Positions 1 to 8,674 of a DNA stretch of 64,000 nt are shown here, piece after piece; within the stretch, counting starts at the first letter, position 1, and each line of letters opens with the position of its first letter. This stretch comes from Pseudooceanicola batsensis HTCC2597 (lineage in GTDB: Bacteria; Pseudomonadota; Alphaproteobacteria; Rhodobacterales; Rhodobacteraceae): positions 89,009 to 153,008 of the forward strand of contig NZ_CH724131.1 of the NCBI RefSeq assembly GCF_000152725.1, in the 5' to 3' direction. A program made the position numbers and the translations under genes. The notes under the pieces are model-generated. The model did no database searches. It worked only from the letters and a program-made list of their open reading frames with translations, and was not told the DNA's origin.

Positions 1-551
1 GCCACTTCGTCCGCGGGGCAGGGCGGGAAGTTCACGTTGTAGAAGAGCCCGTAGGGATCGTCGTTCGGCGGCTCGGCCGCGATTATCTTTCGGATCACCT
101 CGGCGCCGTGGACGGCTGCGGCCTCGAACGGGTTGTCCAGGTTGAAGTTGTCGGGTCCGAGGTACTGCGACAGGGCGATGGCCCGGCAGCCCTGTAGCGC
201 CCCCTCCATCGCGCCGCCGAGCGTGCCGGAATAGAGCGCGTTCTCGGCCGAATTGTTGCCGCGGTTCACGCCGGAGAGGACGAGGTCGATCTCCTGCCCG
301 TTCAGCACGTCATGCAGCCCCGCCATCACGCAATCGGCGGGCGAGCCTTCGGCCGCGTAGCGCCGCTCTCCCATTTCCGAGATCATCGTGGGGTGGGTGT
401 AGGAGATCTTGTGCGCCACGCCGGATTGCTCGAACGCCGGAGCGACGACCCAGACCTCGCCCTCGGCGCCCGCAAGTTCGGCGGCGATCGCTTCGAGGAT
501 TTGCAGGCCGGGCGCGTTGATGCCGTCATCATTGGTTACAAGAATGCGCAT
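1..551 (-). CDS. surE: 5'-nucleotidase SurE (partial, C-terminus off the window)
   Basis: The frame begins at an ATG at 551 and leaves the window at its left edge, so only the first 183 residues of a protein usually about 250-260 long are present. SurE is a cytoplasmic metal-dependent nucleoside 5'-monophosphatase. The N-terminus [15 protein letters not shown] is the family signature. Expected metal and active-site residues are visible: Asp8-Asp9, Ser43 in EQSG and Asn96 in SGVNRGNN. It is the last gene visible in a minus-strand run that follows purF and map. Identification is firm; only the C-terminus cannot be inspected. Confidence 0.95.
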   Translation of the reverse strand, partial: MRILVTNDDGINAPGLQILEAIAAELAGAEGEVWVVAPAFEQSGVAHKISYTHPTMISEMGERRYAAEGSPADCVMAGLHDVLNGQEIDLVLSGVNRGNNSAENALYSGTLGGAMEGALQGCRAIALSQYLGPDNFNLDNPFEAAAVHGAEVIRKIIAAEPPNDDPYGLFYNVNFPPCPADEV

Positions 552-650
552 GGATCGCCCCGTCTGCCTGTTTCGGCCTGCATACCTGCGCCCCGGACCC
601 GGGGCAAGTCCGAGCCGGAGCCGCGGTGCAGGCGTCGCATCGCCGCGGCC

Positions 651-1037
651 TCACGGTGCCGGCGGTCGGCCGATCTCCTGCAGCCGAAGCTGGATCATCC
701 GGTCCACGACCGCCTCGGGCGGCAGGTCTCCGATGGCGACGTGCAGCGCGCTGTTGGTCTGGCTCATCCCGCGGGTCTCGGCATGCATCTGCGCCAGAAC
801 CGACCCGGAGTGCGGATAGATCGCCAGATGCGCCTGCCATCCGGCATAGCCCAGCAGCATCTTCCCCCGACCCGGGCCCGAGAGCACGCGGAACCCCGGC
901 ATTCCGTAAGACATGGCCTCCTCGACGGCGACGCCCGCGTGGGCGATGCGGTCGGCGAGGAAGTTTCTCAGCCGACGCAGTGCCCTGGCCTGGGCGACGG
1001 GCTGATCCGCGATGTAGCTGTCGGGATCCTCGGCCAT
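651..1037 (-). CDS. DUF1801 domain protein (YdhG-like)
   Basis: A 128-residue cytoplasmic protein resembling the DUF1801 family, a small frataxin-like alpha/beta fold. What supports this is an N-terminal helix (residues 1-35), the segment EEAMSYGMPGFRV, where the family has an A.SYGMPxF motif, a following strand rich in small residues and the conserved IYPHSGSV stretch. Length is typical. It starts 6 bp after the stop of the upstream SDR-like gene, so the two are probably cotranscribed. Biochemical function in this family is poorly known; I infer none. surE follows after about 100 bp. Confidence 0.8.
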   Translation of the reverse strand: MAEDPDSYIADQPVAQARALRRLRNFLADRIAHAGVAVEEAMSYGMPGFRVLSGPGRGKMLLGYAGWQAHLAIYPHSGSVLAQMHAETRGMSQTNSALHVAIGDLPPEAVVDRMIQLRLQEIGRPPAP

Positions 1038-1043
1038 GGCCTG

Positions 1044-1685
1044 TCAGCCAAGCAGACCCAGAAGGCGGGCGGCCTCCCGGTCGGGGTGGATCAGGGCGGA
1101 GCGGTCCTCGCCCGGGTGGAACCGGGCCCGCAGCGCGGTCGGCATCGGCGCGGCGGTCAGCACGTCGACCCGCGGTCCCGAGGCTTTGCATTCCGCCGCC
1201 CAGACCCGCGCCATCGCGATCTGCGCCGCCTTGGTCGCGCCGTAGGCGCCGTGGAACTTCTCGGTCGCTGCGGCATCCTCGAAGAAGACCGCCCGCCCCT
1301 CGGTCCCCAGCAGGGGCGCGACATAGGGGATCAGATGCCCCATGGCGGTGACGTTGGTATTGACCGACCTGGCCCAGTCCTTGGCATCGATGTGAGGCAC
1401 CGGCGAGAGGGGCGGGACATGGATGGCGGTGTGCAGCCAGAGTGCCACGCCGCCCCACCTGTCATGGATCGACCGGCAGAGCTGGGCCATCGCGTCCGCC
1501 TGGGTCACGTCCATCGGGGCCAGGGTCGCGCTGCCGCCCGCGGCCTTGATCGCGTCGTCCAGTTCTTCCAGCGCGCCGACGGTGCGGGCGACGGCGATGA
1601 TGTGGTGCGTCGGAGCGAGCGCCTTGGCCAGCGCGGCGCCGAGGCCGCGCGACGCTCCGGTCACGAGGGCGATAGGGTCTGTCAT
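1044..1685 (-). CDS. SDR-family oxidoreductase-like protein (degenerate active site)
   Basis: A 213-residue Rossmann-fold protein of the short-chain dehydrogenase/reductase superfamily. The nucleotide-binding motif TGASRGLG is at residues 9-16 and the catalytic pair YGATK at 148-152. Two classical elements are missing: the NNAG motif after strand 4 reads LHTA (about 85-88), and the catalytic Ser about 13 residues before Tyr is replaced within FFEDAA. It may therefore bind NAD(P) but have altered or no dehydrogenase chemistry. An SDR gene close to purF is a recurring arrangement in Alphaproteobacteria. Substrate is unknown. Confidence 0.8.
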   Translation of the reverse strand: MTDPIALVTGASRGLGAALAKALAPTHHIIAVARTVGALEELDDAIKAAGGSATLAPMDVTQADAMAQLCRSIHDRWGGVALWLHTAIHVPPLSPVPHIDAKDWARSVNTNVTAMGHLIPYVAPLLGTEGRAVFFEDAAATEKFHGAYGATKAAQIAMARVWAAECKASGPRVDVLTAAPMPTALRARFHPGEDRSALIHPDREAARLLGLLG

Positions 1686-1728
1686 TCCGGCGGTGTGGCC
1701 GAGATGGCGGCACCCGTCAAGATGCCGC

Positions 1729-1983
1729 TTATCCCTGCGGCATCGTCAGGGTCTCGGTGCCGGCGAGGCCGGAGATCTGGACCATGCCGGCCCCGACGGC
1801 CCGGACCCGCGCCAGCCCGATCCGGTCGCCCGGGGCGACCTTGCGCACGTTGCCGCCCGAGAGCCGGAGCAGCGCCTTGGGCCCGTCGGCTTCGACCATC
1901 GTGCCCAGCAGGGCGATGCCCGAGAGGTCGAGGGCGGATTCCTTGGTGGCCAGTTTCGCCACGTTTTCGGGTGTTTCGGCCAT
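1729..1983 (-). CDS. Small conserved hypothetical protein
   Basis: A short acidic-to-neutral protein of 84 residues (88 if the ATG at 1995 is used). The ATG at 1983 is chosen because GAAGG lies five bases before it; in-frame codons reaching 2073 would add an Arg-rich tail that looks spurious. The body contains the beta-rich pattern ALLGTMVEADGPKALLRL followed by a GDRIG turn and a QISGLAG strand. This vaguely recalls the small beta domain of GspC/PilP-type secretion proteins, but there is no membrane segment and I do not assign it. It sits between map and the SDR-like gene. Confidence 0.65.
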   Translation of the reverse strand: MAETPENVAKLATKESALDLSGIALLGTMVEADGPKALLRLSGGNVRKVAPGDRIGLARVRAVGAGMVQISGLAGTETLTMPQG

Positions 1984-2139
1984 GTCTGCCTTCATTCCGT
2001 TGTTCTTGCGCCACGCGGGCGCGGATCGGGGGATGCGGCATCGGGGGGCGAATGAAAAGGGGATGCGGGTCACGTCGCGGTGAGCCTGGCGGAACGGCGC
2101 CGCCGCGCCGCCGCAGGGCGGCCGGTCAGGTGAAAAGGC

Positions 2140-2889
2140 TCAGCCGGGCAGCGTCACGATGGTGGCGCAGCGATCGGTCGCGACGACGGTATGTTCGTAT
2201 TGCACGACCGGGGCGGGCGGGTGGCTGAAGAGCGTCCAGCCGTCACCGCCATTGGTGGCCAGCATGCCGCCCCGCGACAGGAAGGGCTCGATGGTCAGCA
2301 CCAGCCCCTTGTGGATCCGCCGGGTGTCGCCGCGGGTCGGCCATGTCGCGATCTCGGTCGGCCATTCGTGCAGGGAGCGCCCGATGCCATGGCTCGCCAG
2401 GTTGCGGATCAGGGAATAGCCGCGCGACCTGGCGAACCGCCCGATGGCCTGCCCGATCCCGGCCAGCGGCCTGTCACTGCGCACCTGTGCGATGCCGATC
2501 TGCATGGCGCGCTTCCCGTCCCGGCACAGCCGCTCCAGCGACGGCTGCACGCTCCCGACGCGAAAGGTCGCACCGGTATCGGCAAAGAACCCGTTCTTCG
2601 ATGCCGACACGTCGATGTTGACAAGATCGCCCCGCGCAATGATCCGATCCCCCGGAATGCCGTGCGCGATCTCTTCATTGACGCTGATGCAGGTCGCGCC
2701 GGGGAAATCGTAGGTCGATCGCGGCGCCGAAACCGCGCCGTCGCGCTCGAGCAGCGCCGCACCGATCCGGTCGAGCTCGCGCGTGGTCATGCCGGGTTCC
2801 ATCGCTTTCGCCATGGCCCGCATCGTGTTCGCCACGATCCGGCCGATGTCCTTCAGCCCGTCGAGTTCATCCTGCCTGTCGAGGGTCAT
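2140..2889 (-). CDS. map: Methionine aminopeptidase, type I
   Basis: A 249-residue metalloenzyme that removes the N-terminal methionine from nascent proteins. The pita-bread fold ligands are all present: Asp93 (NIDVSA), Asp104 (DTGATF), His167 (ASHGIG), Glu201 (TIEPFL) and Glu232 (QYEHT), plus the substrate-contacting His76 (AHGIPG). Length matches type Ia enzymes without an extra N-terminal zinc finger. It lies 78 bp downstream of purF on the same strand. Several residues near the C-terminus differ from housekeeping Map proteins, so a second map copy elsewhere in the genome is possible. Confidence 0.95.
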   Translation of the reverse strand: MTLDRQDELDGLKDIGRIVANTMRAMAKAMEPGMTTRELDRIGAALLERDGAVSAPRSTYDFPGATCISVNEEIAHGIPGDRIIARGDLVNIDVSASKNGFFADTGATFRVGSVQPSLERLCRDGKRAMQIGIAQVRSDRPLAGIGQAIGRFARSRGYSLIRNLASHGIGRSLHEWPTEIATWPTRGDTRRIHKGLVLTIEPFLSRGGMLATNGGDGWTLFSHPPAPVVQYEHTVVATDRCATIVTLPG

Positions 2890-2967
2890 GCGGCCCCGGC
2901 CGATCGTTGTTCGCGCAGCATGGGCCGCACCGGGTGAAAAGTCACGCGATGCCCGTGTCGGTCGCCG

Positions 2968-4476
2968 CTATTCCGCCGCTTTCAGTTCGAACCCGCGTTC
3001 GATCATGTCCGAGGGCTCTACCGGGTACTCGCCCGAGAAGCAGGCGTCGCAATATTGCGGACAGGCATCGTTGCGCCCCTCGGCCGCGCCGGCGGCGCGG
3101 TAGAGGCCGTCGAGCGAGATGAACTTGAGGCTGTTCACCGCGAGATGATCCCGCATCTCTTCCTCGGACATGGTCGCGGCCAGCAGCTTTTCGCGCTGCG
3201 GCGTGTCCACCCCGTAGAAGCAGGGCCAGGCGGTCGGCGGAGAGGCGATGCGGAAATGCACCTCGGCCGCGCCCGCATCGAGGATCATTTCCTTGATCTT
3301 GCGCGAGGTCGTGCCGCGCACCACCGAGTCGTCGACGAGGATCACGCGCTTGCCCGCGATCAGCGCCCGGTTCACGTTCAGCTTGAGCCGCACGCCCATG
3401 TTGCGGATCTGCTCGGTCGGTTCGATGAAGGTCCGTCCCATGTACTGGTTGCGGATGATCCCCATGGCGTAGGGAATGCCCGATTCCTGGCTGTAGCCGA
3501 TGGCCGCAGGCGTGCCGCTGTCCGGCACCGGGCAGACGAGATCGGCCTCGACCGGGGCTTCGCGCGCCAGTTCCACACCGATCTGCCGGCGGGTTTCGTA
3601 GACCGAGCGCCCGCCGATGATGGAATCGGGGCGCGAGAAATAGACATGCTCGAAGATGCAGAAGCGCGAGTTCTGACGGCGGAAGGGAAAGCGGCTTTCG
3701 ACGCCCTTCTCGGTGATGACGACCATCTCGCCGGGCTCGATCTCGCGGACGAACTCGGCCCCGATGATATCGAGGGCGCAGGTCTCGGAGGAGAGCGCAT
3801 AGCCGTCGGCCACCTTGCCCAGCACCAGCGGGCGCACGCCCAGGGCGTCGCGCACCCCGATCAGCTGGGTCCCGGTCATGGCCACGACCGAGAATGCCCC
3901 CTCGACCCGCCGCAGCGCGTCCTCCATCCGGTCGGGGATGTTGCGCTGAAGCGACCGCGCCATCAGGTGGATGATGCATTCGCTGTCGGACGAGCTCTGG
4001 AAGATCGCGCCGCGTTCGATCAGTTCCTTCCGCAGGGCCTCGGCATTGGTGATGTTGCCGTTGTGCGCCAGCGCGGCCCCACCCATGGCGAATTCGCCGA
4101 AGAAGGGCTGCACGTCGCGGATCGCGGTATGGCCCTTGTTGCCTGTCGTGGAATAGCGGACGTGGCCGATCCCGAGAGGACCGGGCAGGGTCTCCATCAG
4201 GTCGGGCGAGGTGAAGTTGTCGCGCACGTAACCCAGCCGCCGGGCCGAGTTGAACCCGTGCTCGGGGTCGTGCACCACGATGCCGCCGGCCTCCTGGCCG
4301 CGATGCTGCAACGCATGCAGGCCGAGGGCGACGAAGCTGGCGGCGTCGGCGGCGCCGATCACGCCGAAGATGCCGCATTCTTCCCGCAGCTTGTCGTCAT
4401 CCAGGGGATGGCGGGGCAGCCGGGGGTCATGGGAATGGGTGTCAGCGATCATGGAAGACAGGGTCTGGCGGGACAA
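2968..4476 (-). CDS. purF: Amidophosphoribosyltransferase
   Basis: A 502-residue enzyme that catalyses the first committed step of purine synthesis, PRPP plus glutamine to phosphoribosylamine. The Ntn-type glutaminase nucleophile is Cys34 in EECGIFGVIG, so a short propeptide must be cleaved. The PRPP loop is VILVDDSVVRGTTS, and cysteines at RFCIFEH and in ACPQYCDACF near the C-terminus fit the 4Fe-4S class of the enzyme. The start used is a TTG at 4476 with GGAG six bases upstream; an ATG at 4452 would shorten the propeptide but has no clear ribosome-binding site. The cvpA gene lies upstream, as in many bacteria. Confidence 0.96.
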   Translation of the reverse strand: MSRQTLSSMIADTHSHDPRLPRHPLDDDKLREECGIFGVIGAADAASFVALGLHALQHRGQEAGGIVVHDPEHGFNSARRLGYVRDNFTSPDLMETLPGPLGIGHVRYSTTGNKGHTAIRDVQPFFGEFAMGGAALAHNGNITNAEALRKELIERGAIFQSSSDSECIIHLMARSLQRNIPDRMEDALRRVEGAFSVVAMTGTQLIGVRDALGVRPLVLGKVADGYALSSETCALDIIGAEFVREIEPGEMVVITEKGVESRFPFRRQNSRFCIFEHVYFSRPDSIIGGRSVYETRRQIGVELAREAPVEADLVCPVPDSGTPAAIGYSQESGIPYAMGIIRNQYMGRTFIEPTEQIRNMGVRLKLNVNRALIAGKRVILVDDSVVRGTTSRKIKEMILDAGAAEVHFRIASPPTAWPCFYGVDTPQREKLLAATMSEEEMRDHLAVNSLKFISLDGLYRAAGAAEGRNDACPQYCDACFSGEYPVEPSDMIERGFELKAAE

Positions 4477-4786
4477 GGCGCGCTCCGAATCCGTTCGGTC
4501 TCGGGCCCCTCTTAAGACCTATGAAACGCGGTGTCACGAAAGGATCACATATCCGGGCCGCAGGTGGACAGAAAGTGATCGCCGTATGAGCGTGAACCAA
4601 GCGCGCGTTGGGCCGGTCCTGCGCTTTCGCGAGGCGCAGATCGCGCAGGTCCTGCCGGGACGCGCGCTTTCTCTCCCCCGACGCGGCGGCGCGTATGCGG
4701 CCGCACGACCCCGCGCGGGAAAGGACGCTGGACGCGACCGACCGCTCTCCGGGCGGGACGCCTGAGCGTACCGGGGCCGCGAGGGA
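4477..4786. other. Intergenic region, cvpA-purF
   Basis: About 310 bp without a supported gene. Frames that cross it are Arg/Pro-rich and overlap cvpA antisense, so I reject them. The part next to purF (about 4505-4560) is somewhat less GC-rich and is the likely place for a purF promoter on the minus strand. I see no riboswitch fold or terminator I can defend. Confidence 0.5.
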
Positions 4787-5341
4787 TCAGGCTTCGCAGA
4801 TGCCGATCAGCTGTTCGTACTGCCGGGTGACCCAGCCGAGCGCGACCTGCGGGTCCTCCTGTTCGAACTCGGCCGTCAGCTGGCCGAAGACCTGAGCGGA
4901 GCGGCTGTTGTCGACGACCTCGGCCTGCTGGGAGGCGAACATCGTGTTGTAGACGAAGAACGCGATCGCGACGAGAAGGAGCCCGCGCGCCACTCCGAAC
5001 AGGAACCCGAGCGCCTGGTCCAGCCCCCCGAGCGCCGAGCGTTGCACCACCGAGGCGAAGAGAGGCGTGAACAGCGACGCGATCAGCAGGACCACCGCGA
5101 AGACGGCGGCGAAGGCGGTGATCATCGACAGTTCGCAATTGTCCGAGATGAAGGGGCCGATGAACGGCACCTCCTTGACCAGCGGCGCGACCTGCGGCGC
5201 GAAGATGAACGACAGGATGCCCGCCGCGATCCATCCGCCGATGGCCAGCGCCTCGCGCACGAGGCCGCGGGAATAGGCCAGCAGCGCCGAGAGGACGATG
5301 ACCGCCGCGACCACGGCGTCAATGACTGTGAAACCTTCCAT
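4787..5341 (-). CDS. cvpA: CvpA family membrane protein
   Basis: A 184-residue inner-membrane protein of the CvpA (colicin V production) family. Hydrophobic segments are visible at about residues 7-25, 32-50, 72-92 and 108-130, followed by a soluble acidic C-terminal tail. The GLVREALAIGGWI segment is characteristic of the family. CvpA proteins are linked to envelope homeostasis, but their mechanism is unresolved. It lies 23 bp downstream of radA and upstream of purF, an order that is common in Alphaproteobacteria. Confidence 0.9.
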   Translation of the reverse strand: MEGFTVIDAVVAAVIVLSALLAYSRGLVREALAIGGWIAAGILSFIFAPQVAPLVKEVPFIGPFISDNCELSMITAFAAVFAVVLLIASLFTPLFASVVQRSALGGLDQALGFLFGVARGLLLVAIAFFVYNTMFASQQAEVVDNSRSAQVFGQLTAEFEQEDPQVALGWVTRQYEQLIGICEA

Positions 5342-5364
5342 CTGCCCGCCCTCTCGCGCCTGCG

Positions 5365-6729
5365 CTAACCCGCGCCGAATACCTCGCCCACCACCGCCGT
5401 CAAGTCCGGCATCTCGCGAAGCTGCATGTCCCCGCGACCGGAAATCTTGCCACCCGCCGGGGCTATGGCGGAGGAGAAACCAAGTTTTGCCGCTTCTTTC
5501 AACCTGTTTTCCATCTGCCCGACCGGTCTGAGCGCGCCGGAGAGGGAGATCTCGCCGAAGACGACGCAGTCCGCCGGCAGCGCCACGTCCTCGCGCGCCG
5601 ACAGGATCGCCGAGGCCACGGCGAGGTCGGCGGCCGGTTCGCCCACCTTCAGCCCGCCCGCCACGTTGAGATAGACGTCGAGCCCGGTGAAGGGGATGCC
5701 GCAGCGCGATTCCAGCACCGCGAGGATCATCGCCAGCCGCCCGCCGTCCCAGCCGACGACCGTGCGCCGCGGCTGGCTGTGCGGGGTCGGCGCGACGAGG
5801 GCCTGGAACTCGACCAGCACCGGCCGCGTGCCCTCGATCCCGGCGAAGACCACCGATCCCGGGGCGGGGGTGCCGCGCTCCGACAGGAAGAGCGCCGAGG
5901 GATTCGTGACCTCGGCCAGCCCGCCGCCGGTCATCTCGAAGACGCCGATCTCGTCCGCCGGGCCGAAGCGGTTCTTGACGCTGCGAAGGATGCGGAACTG
6001 GTGCCCGCGCTCACCCTCGAAATAGAGCACGGTGTCGACCATGTGCTCGACCACGCGCGGCCCGGCGATCTGGCCTTCCTTGGTCACATGGCCCACGAGG
6101 ATCACCGCCGCCCCGCGCCGCTTGGCGAAGGTCGTCAGCTCCTGCGCCGTGGCGCGGACCTGGCTGACCGATCCCGGCGCGCTGTCGACATTGTCCGACC
6201 ACATGGTCTGGACCGAATCGATCACGACGAGATCGGGCCGTTCCTCGTCCAGCGTCGTCATGATGTCCCGCAGCGAGGTCTCGGTCGCGAGCTGCACCGG
6301 CGCTCCGGTCAGCCCCAGCCGCGCCGCGCGGAGCCGCACCTGTGCCGAGGCTTCCTCGCCCGAGATGTAGAATGTCCTGAGACCGCCGGAGGCGAACCGC
6401 GCCGCCGCCTGGAGCAGCAGCGTCGATTTCCCGATCCCTGGATCGCCGCCCACGAGGATGGCCGAGGCCGGGACGAGCCCGCCGCCCAGCACCCGGTCCA
6501 GTTCCTCGAGCCCCGAGGCGGTGCGCGGCGGCGGCGCCTCTTTCGCGGACAGGTCGGTCAGCGCCAGTTTCCGCCCCCGTGCCCCCTTGAGCGCCTTGCC
6601 GGGCCCGGCCGAGAGCGGGGCCTCCTCCTGCAGGGTGTTCCACTCGCCGCAGCCGTCGCATTGCCCCGACCACTTGGGAAAGCGGGCGCCGCAGGATTGG
6701 CAGGTATAGGAGATCTGGGGCTTCGCCAT
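5365..6729 (-). CDS. radA: DNA repair protein RadA
   Basis: A 454-residue RecA-like branch-migration helicase used in homologous recombination. Domains in order: an N-terminal C4 zinc finger (Cys10, Cys13, Cys24, Cys27), a RecA-type ATPase with Walker A GDPGIGKS at 95-102, the RadA-specific KNRFG motif at 252-256, and a C-terminal Lon-protease-like domain. The frame stays open upstream for another 100 codons, but MAKPQISYTC at 6729 is the natural N-terminus because it leads straight into the zinc finger. cvpA follows after 23 bp. Confidence 0.97.
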   Translation of the reverse strand: MAKPQISYTCQSCGARFPKWSGQCDGCGEWNTLQEEAPLSAGPGKALKGARGRKLALTDLSAKEAPPPRTASGLEELDRVLGGGLVPASAILVGGDPGIGKSTLLLQAAARFASGGLRTFYISGEEASAQVRLRAARLGLTGAPVQLATETSLRDIMTTLDEERPDLVVIDSVQTMWSDNVDSAPGSVSQVRATAQELTTFAKRRGAAVILVGHVTKEGQIAGPRVVEHMVDTVLYFEGERGHQFRILRSVKNRFGPADEIGVFEMTGGGLAEVTNPSALFLSERGTPAPGSVVFAGIEGTRPVLVEFQALVAPTPHSQPRRTVVGWDGGRLAMILAVLESRCGIPFTGLDVYLNVAGGLKVGEPAADLAVASAILSAREDVALPADCVVFGEISLSGALRPVGQMENRLKEAAKLGFSSAIAPAGGKISGRGDMQLREMPDLTAVVGEVFGAG

Positions 6730-7150
6730 GCCGCATCTTGTGGCCGATCCCGCAGGTCCGGTCAATCGCCCGATATCGGGGCCGGCGCGATCGGCCGTGC
6801 CGGACCAGCACGCAGCCGGTGATGGATCGGGGTCCCGGGGCGACACCGGGATAACGTGTCGTCTTCCGGTCGGGCGCGGGAGTCTGCGGACGCACGACGG
6901 GTCTGCGAGAGCCACGGGTGGAGCCCGAGAACGAGGGCGCGCCGTCGGGCCGCTTCGCGTGACGGGCGGGGCCTCCGGGCGCAGGGCGTCGGTCACAGGG
7001 CGCGACGGGCCCGGGAGATCCCGGGTCAAGTCCGGGGGCGACAACGCGGGGCTTGCCCTGCCGCCCTGGCCGCGGCGAGGGGAAGTCGGGCGCCGGTCGC
7101 GGGATCGAAGGGCTGCGCGGGGCGAGAGTGGAGGACGACCGCGGGCGGCG
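6730..7150. other. Intergenic region upstream of radA
   Basis: About 420 bp, very GC-rich, between the radA start and the end of the Mla-type ATPase gene. Open frames here are Arg/Gly/Ser-rich extensions of shadow frames and carry no recognisable domain. It presumably holds the radA promoter near 6730-6830. I see no strong hairpin with a T-run. Confidence 0.45.
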
Positions 7151-7897
7151 TCACCGCACCGCGGCGATCGGTCCTTCGGCGCGCCCGTGGATGAACTGGT
7201 CCAGGTAGGGGTCGCCGGACGTGTCCATCTCGGCCACCGGGCCGGTCCAGCGGATGATCCCGCCGTGCAGCATCGCCACCCGGTCGGCGATGGCGCGGAC
7301 CGAGGTCATGTCATGGGTGATCGTGACCGCCGTGGCGCCCATCTCGACCACGATCTCACGGATCAGGTCATTGATCACGCCCGCCATGATCGGGTCGAGC
7401 CCGGTGGTGGGTTCGTCGAAGAAGATGATCGCCGGATCGGCTGCGATGGCCCGCGCGAGACCGACCCGCTTCTGCATTCCGCCCGAGAGTTCCGCCGGAA
7501 ATCGGTCGGCCACCTCGGGCGTCAACCCGACCCGCCGCAGCTTTTCGATCGCGATTTCGCGCGCGTCGGCCCTGGGCCGCTTAAGCGCCCCGCGCATCAG
7601 GCGGAAGGCCACGTTCTGCCAGACGGGCAGCGAATCGAACAATGCGCCGCCCTGGAAGAGCATTCCGAACCGGGCGAGAAAGGCCTCCCGGTCGCCTTCT
7701 GCCGCGGGCCGGCCGTCGACGAGGATCGTGCCGGCATCGGGCTCCACCAGCCCCAGCACGCACTTCAGCGCCACCGATTTGCCGGTGCCCGATCCGCCGA
7801 TGATCACCATGCTCTCGCCCCGCGGCACATCCAGGGTCAGCCCCCGCAGGACCCGGTTCGGCCCGAAGCTCTTGTGAACGTCCTCGTAGCGTATCAT
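7151..7897 (-). CDS. MlaF-type lipid ABC transporter ATPase
   Basis: A 248-residue ABC ATPase of the MlaF/Ttg2A family, which powers phospholipid transport between outer and inner membranes. Walker A GGSGTGKS is at 34-41, the signature LSGGM at 137-141 and Walker B IIFFDEP at 157-163, followed by the family-typical TTGLDPI and the late ITHDM switch histidine. The ATG at 7897 overlaps the permease stop by 4 bp (ATGA), which fixes the start; longer frames run into the permease. It pairs with the MlaE-like gene. The substrate-binding MlaD and the STAS protein MlaB are not adjacent. Confidence 0.9.
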   Translation of the reverse strand: MIRYEDVHKSFGPNRVLRGLTLDVPRGESMVIIGGSGTGKSVALKCVLGLVEPDAGTILVDGRPAAEGDREAFLARFGMLFQGGALFDSLPVWQNVAFRLMRGALKRPRADAREIAIEKLRRVGLTPEVADRFPAELSGGMQKRVGLARAIAADPAIIFFDEPTTGLDPIMAGVINDLIREIVVEMGATAVTITHDMTSVRAIADRVAMLHGGIIRWTGPVAEMDTSGDPYLDQFIHGRAEGPIAAVR

Positions 7898-8670
7898 GCC
7901 GAGAAGAAGACCCCCGTCAGCAGGAAGTTCGCGGCGAGGATTAGGACCGACGCCGCCTCGACCGACGACTTGGTCGCGGCGCCCACACCCTGGGCGCCCC
8001 GCCCCGAGTTCATGCCCGAATAGCATCCCATCAGCGTCGCGATCACCCCGAAGGCCGCGCCCTTGACCAGCGACGAAAGCACGTCGAGCGGTTCGAGGAA
8101 GTCCACGGTATTCTGCAGGTATGTCGCGGGGTTGAACCCGAGCGACCGGACCGCGACCTGATAGCCGCCGAAGATGCCGATGATATCGCCCACGCCGACC
8201 AGCAGCGGCACCGTCACCAGCCCGGCCAGGACCCGGGGCACCGTGAGGTATTTCATCGGATGGGTCGACAGCGTCACCAGCGCGTCGATCTGTTCGGTGA
8301 CCTTCATCGTCGCGATCTCGGCCGCGATGGACGAGGTCACCCGGGCGGCGATCATCAGCCCGACCAGCACCGGCCCCAGCTCGCGCACCATGCCGATGGC
8401 GACGATCTGCGGCACCACGGCCTCGGCGTCGAACCGCGATCCGCCGGCATATATCTGCAGGGCCAGCGCCCCGCCGGTAAAGACCGCCGTCAGCCCGACC
8501 ACTGGCAGCGAGAGCCATCCGATGTTGAGAAGCGCGCCGAGGAATTCGCGACCGTAGAAGGGCGGCGTCACGAGGTGGCGCAGGGTCACCGCGGCGAATA
8601 TCGCCACCCGACCGACGGCCGCCAGCACGGCCAGCACCTGCGCGCCGATACCTCCCAGCAGGCGCGTCAC
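7894..8670 (-). CDS. MlaE-type lipid ABC transporter permease
   Basis: A 258-residue integral membrane permease of the MlaE/Ttg2B family. It shows an amphipathic N-terminal interface helix, about five hydrophobic segments and the conserved REFLGALLNIG and TSSIAAEIATMKVTEQIDAL stretches. The start is a GTG at 8670, four bases after the alr stop codon, so alr, this gene and its ATPase are probably translated from one transcript. Role inferred from family: maintenance of outer-membrane lipid asymmetry. Confidence 0.9.
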   Translation of the reverse strand: MTRLLGGIGAQVLAVLAAVGRVAIFAAVTLRHLVTPPFYGREFLGALLNIGWLSLPVVGLTAVFTGGALALQIYAGGSRFDAEAVVPQIVAIGMVRELGPVLVGLMIAARVTSSIAAEIATMKVTEQIDALVTLSTHPMKYLTVPRVLAGLVTVPLLVGVGDIIGIFGGYQVAVRSLGFNPATYLQNTVDFLEPLDVLSSLVKGAAFGVIATLMGCYSGMNSGRGAQGVGAATKSSVEAASVLILAANFLLTGVFFSA

Positions 8671-8674
8671 GGGC

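Noticed and set aside
312-2228. Long plus-strand open frame opposite surE, DUF1801, the SDR-like gene and map
   Set aside because: It is a GC-rich shadow frame: Arg/Gly/Asp-rich, no domain, and lies across several well-supported minus-strand genes.
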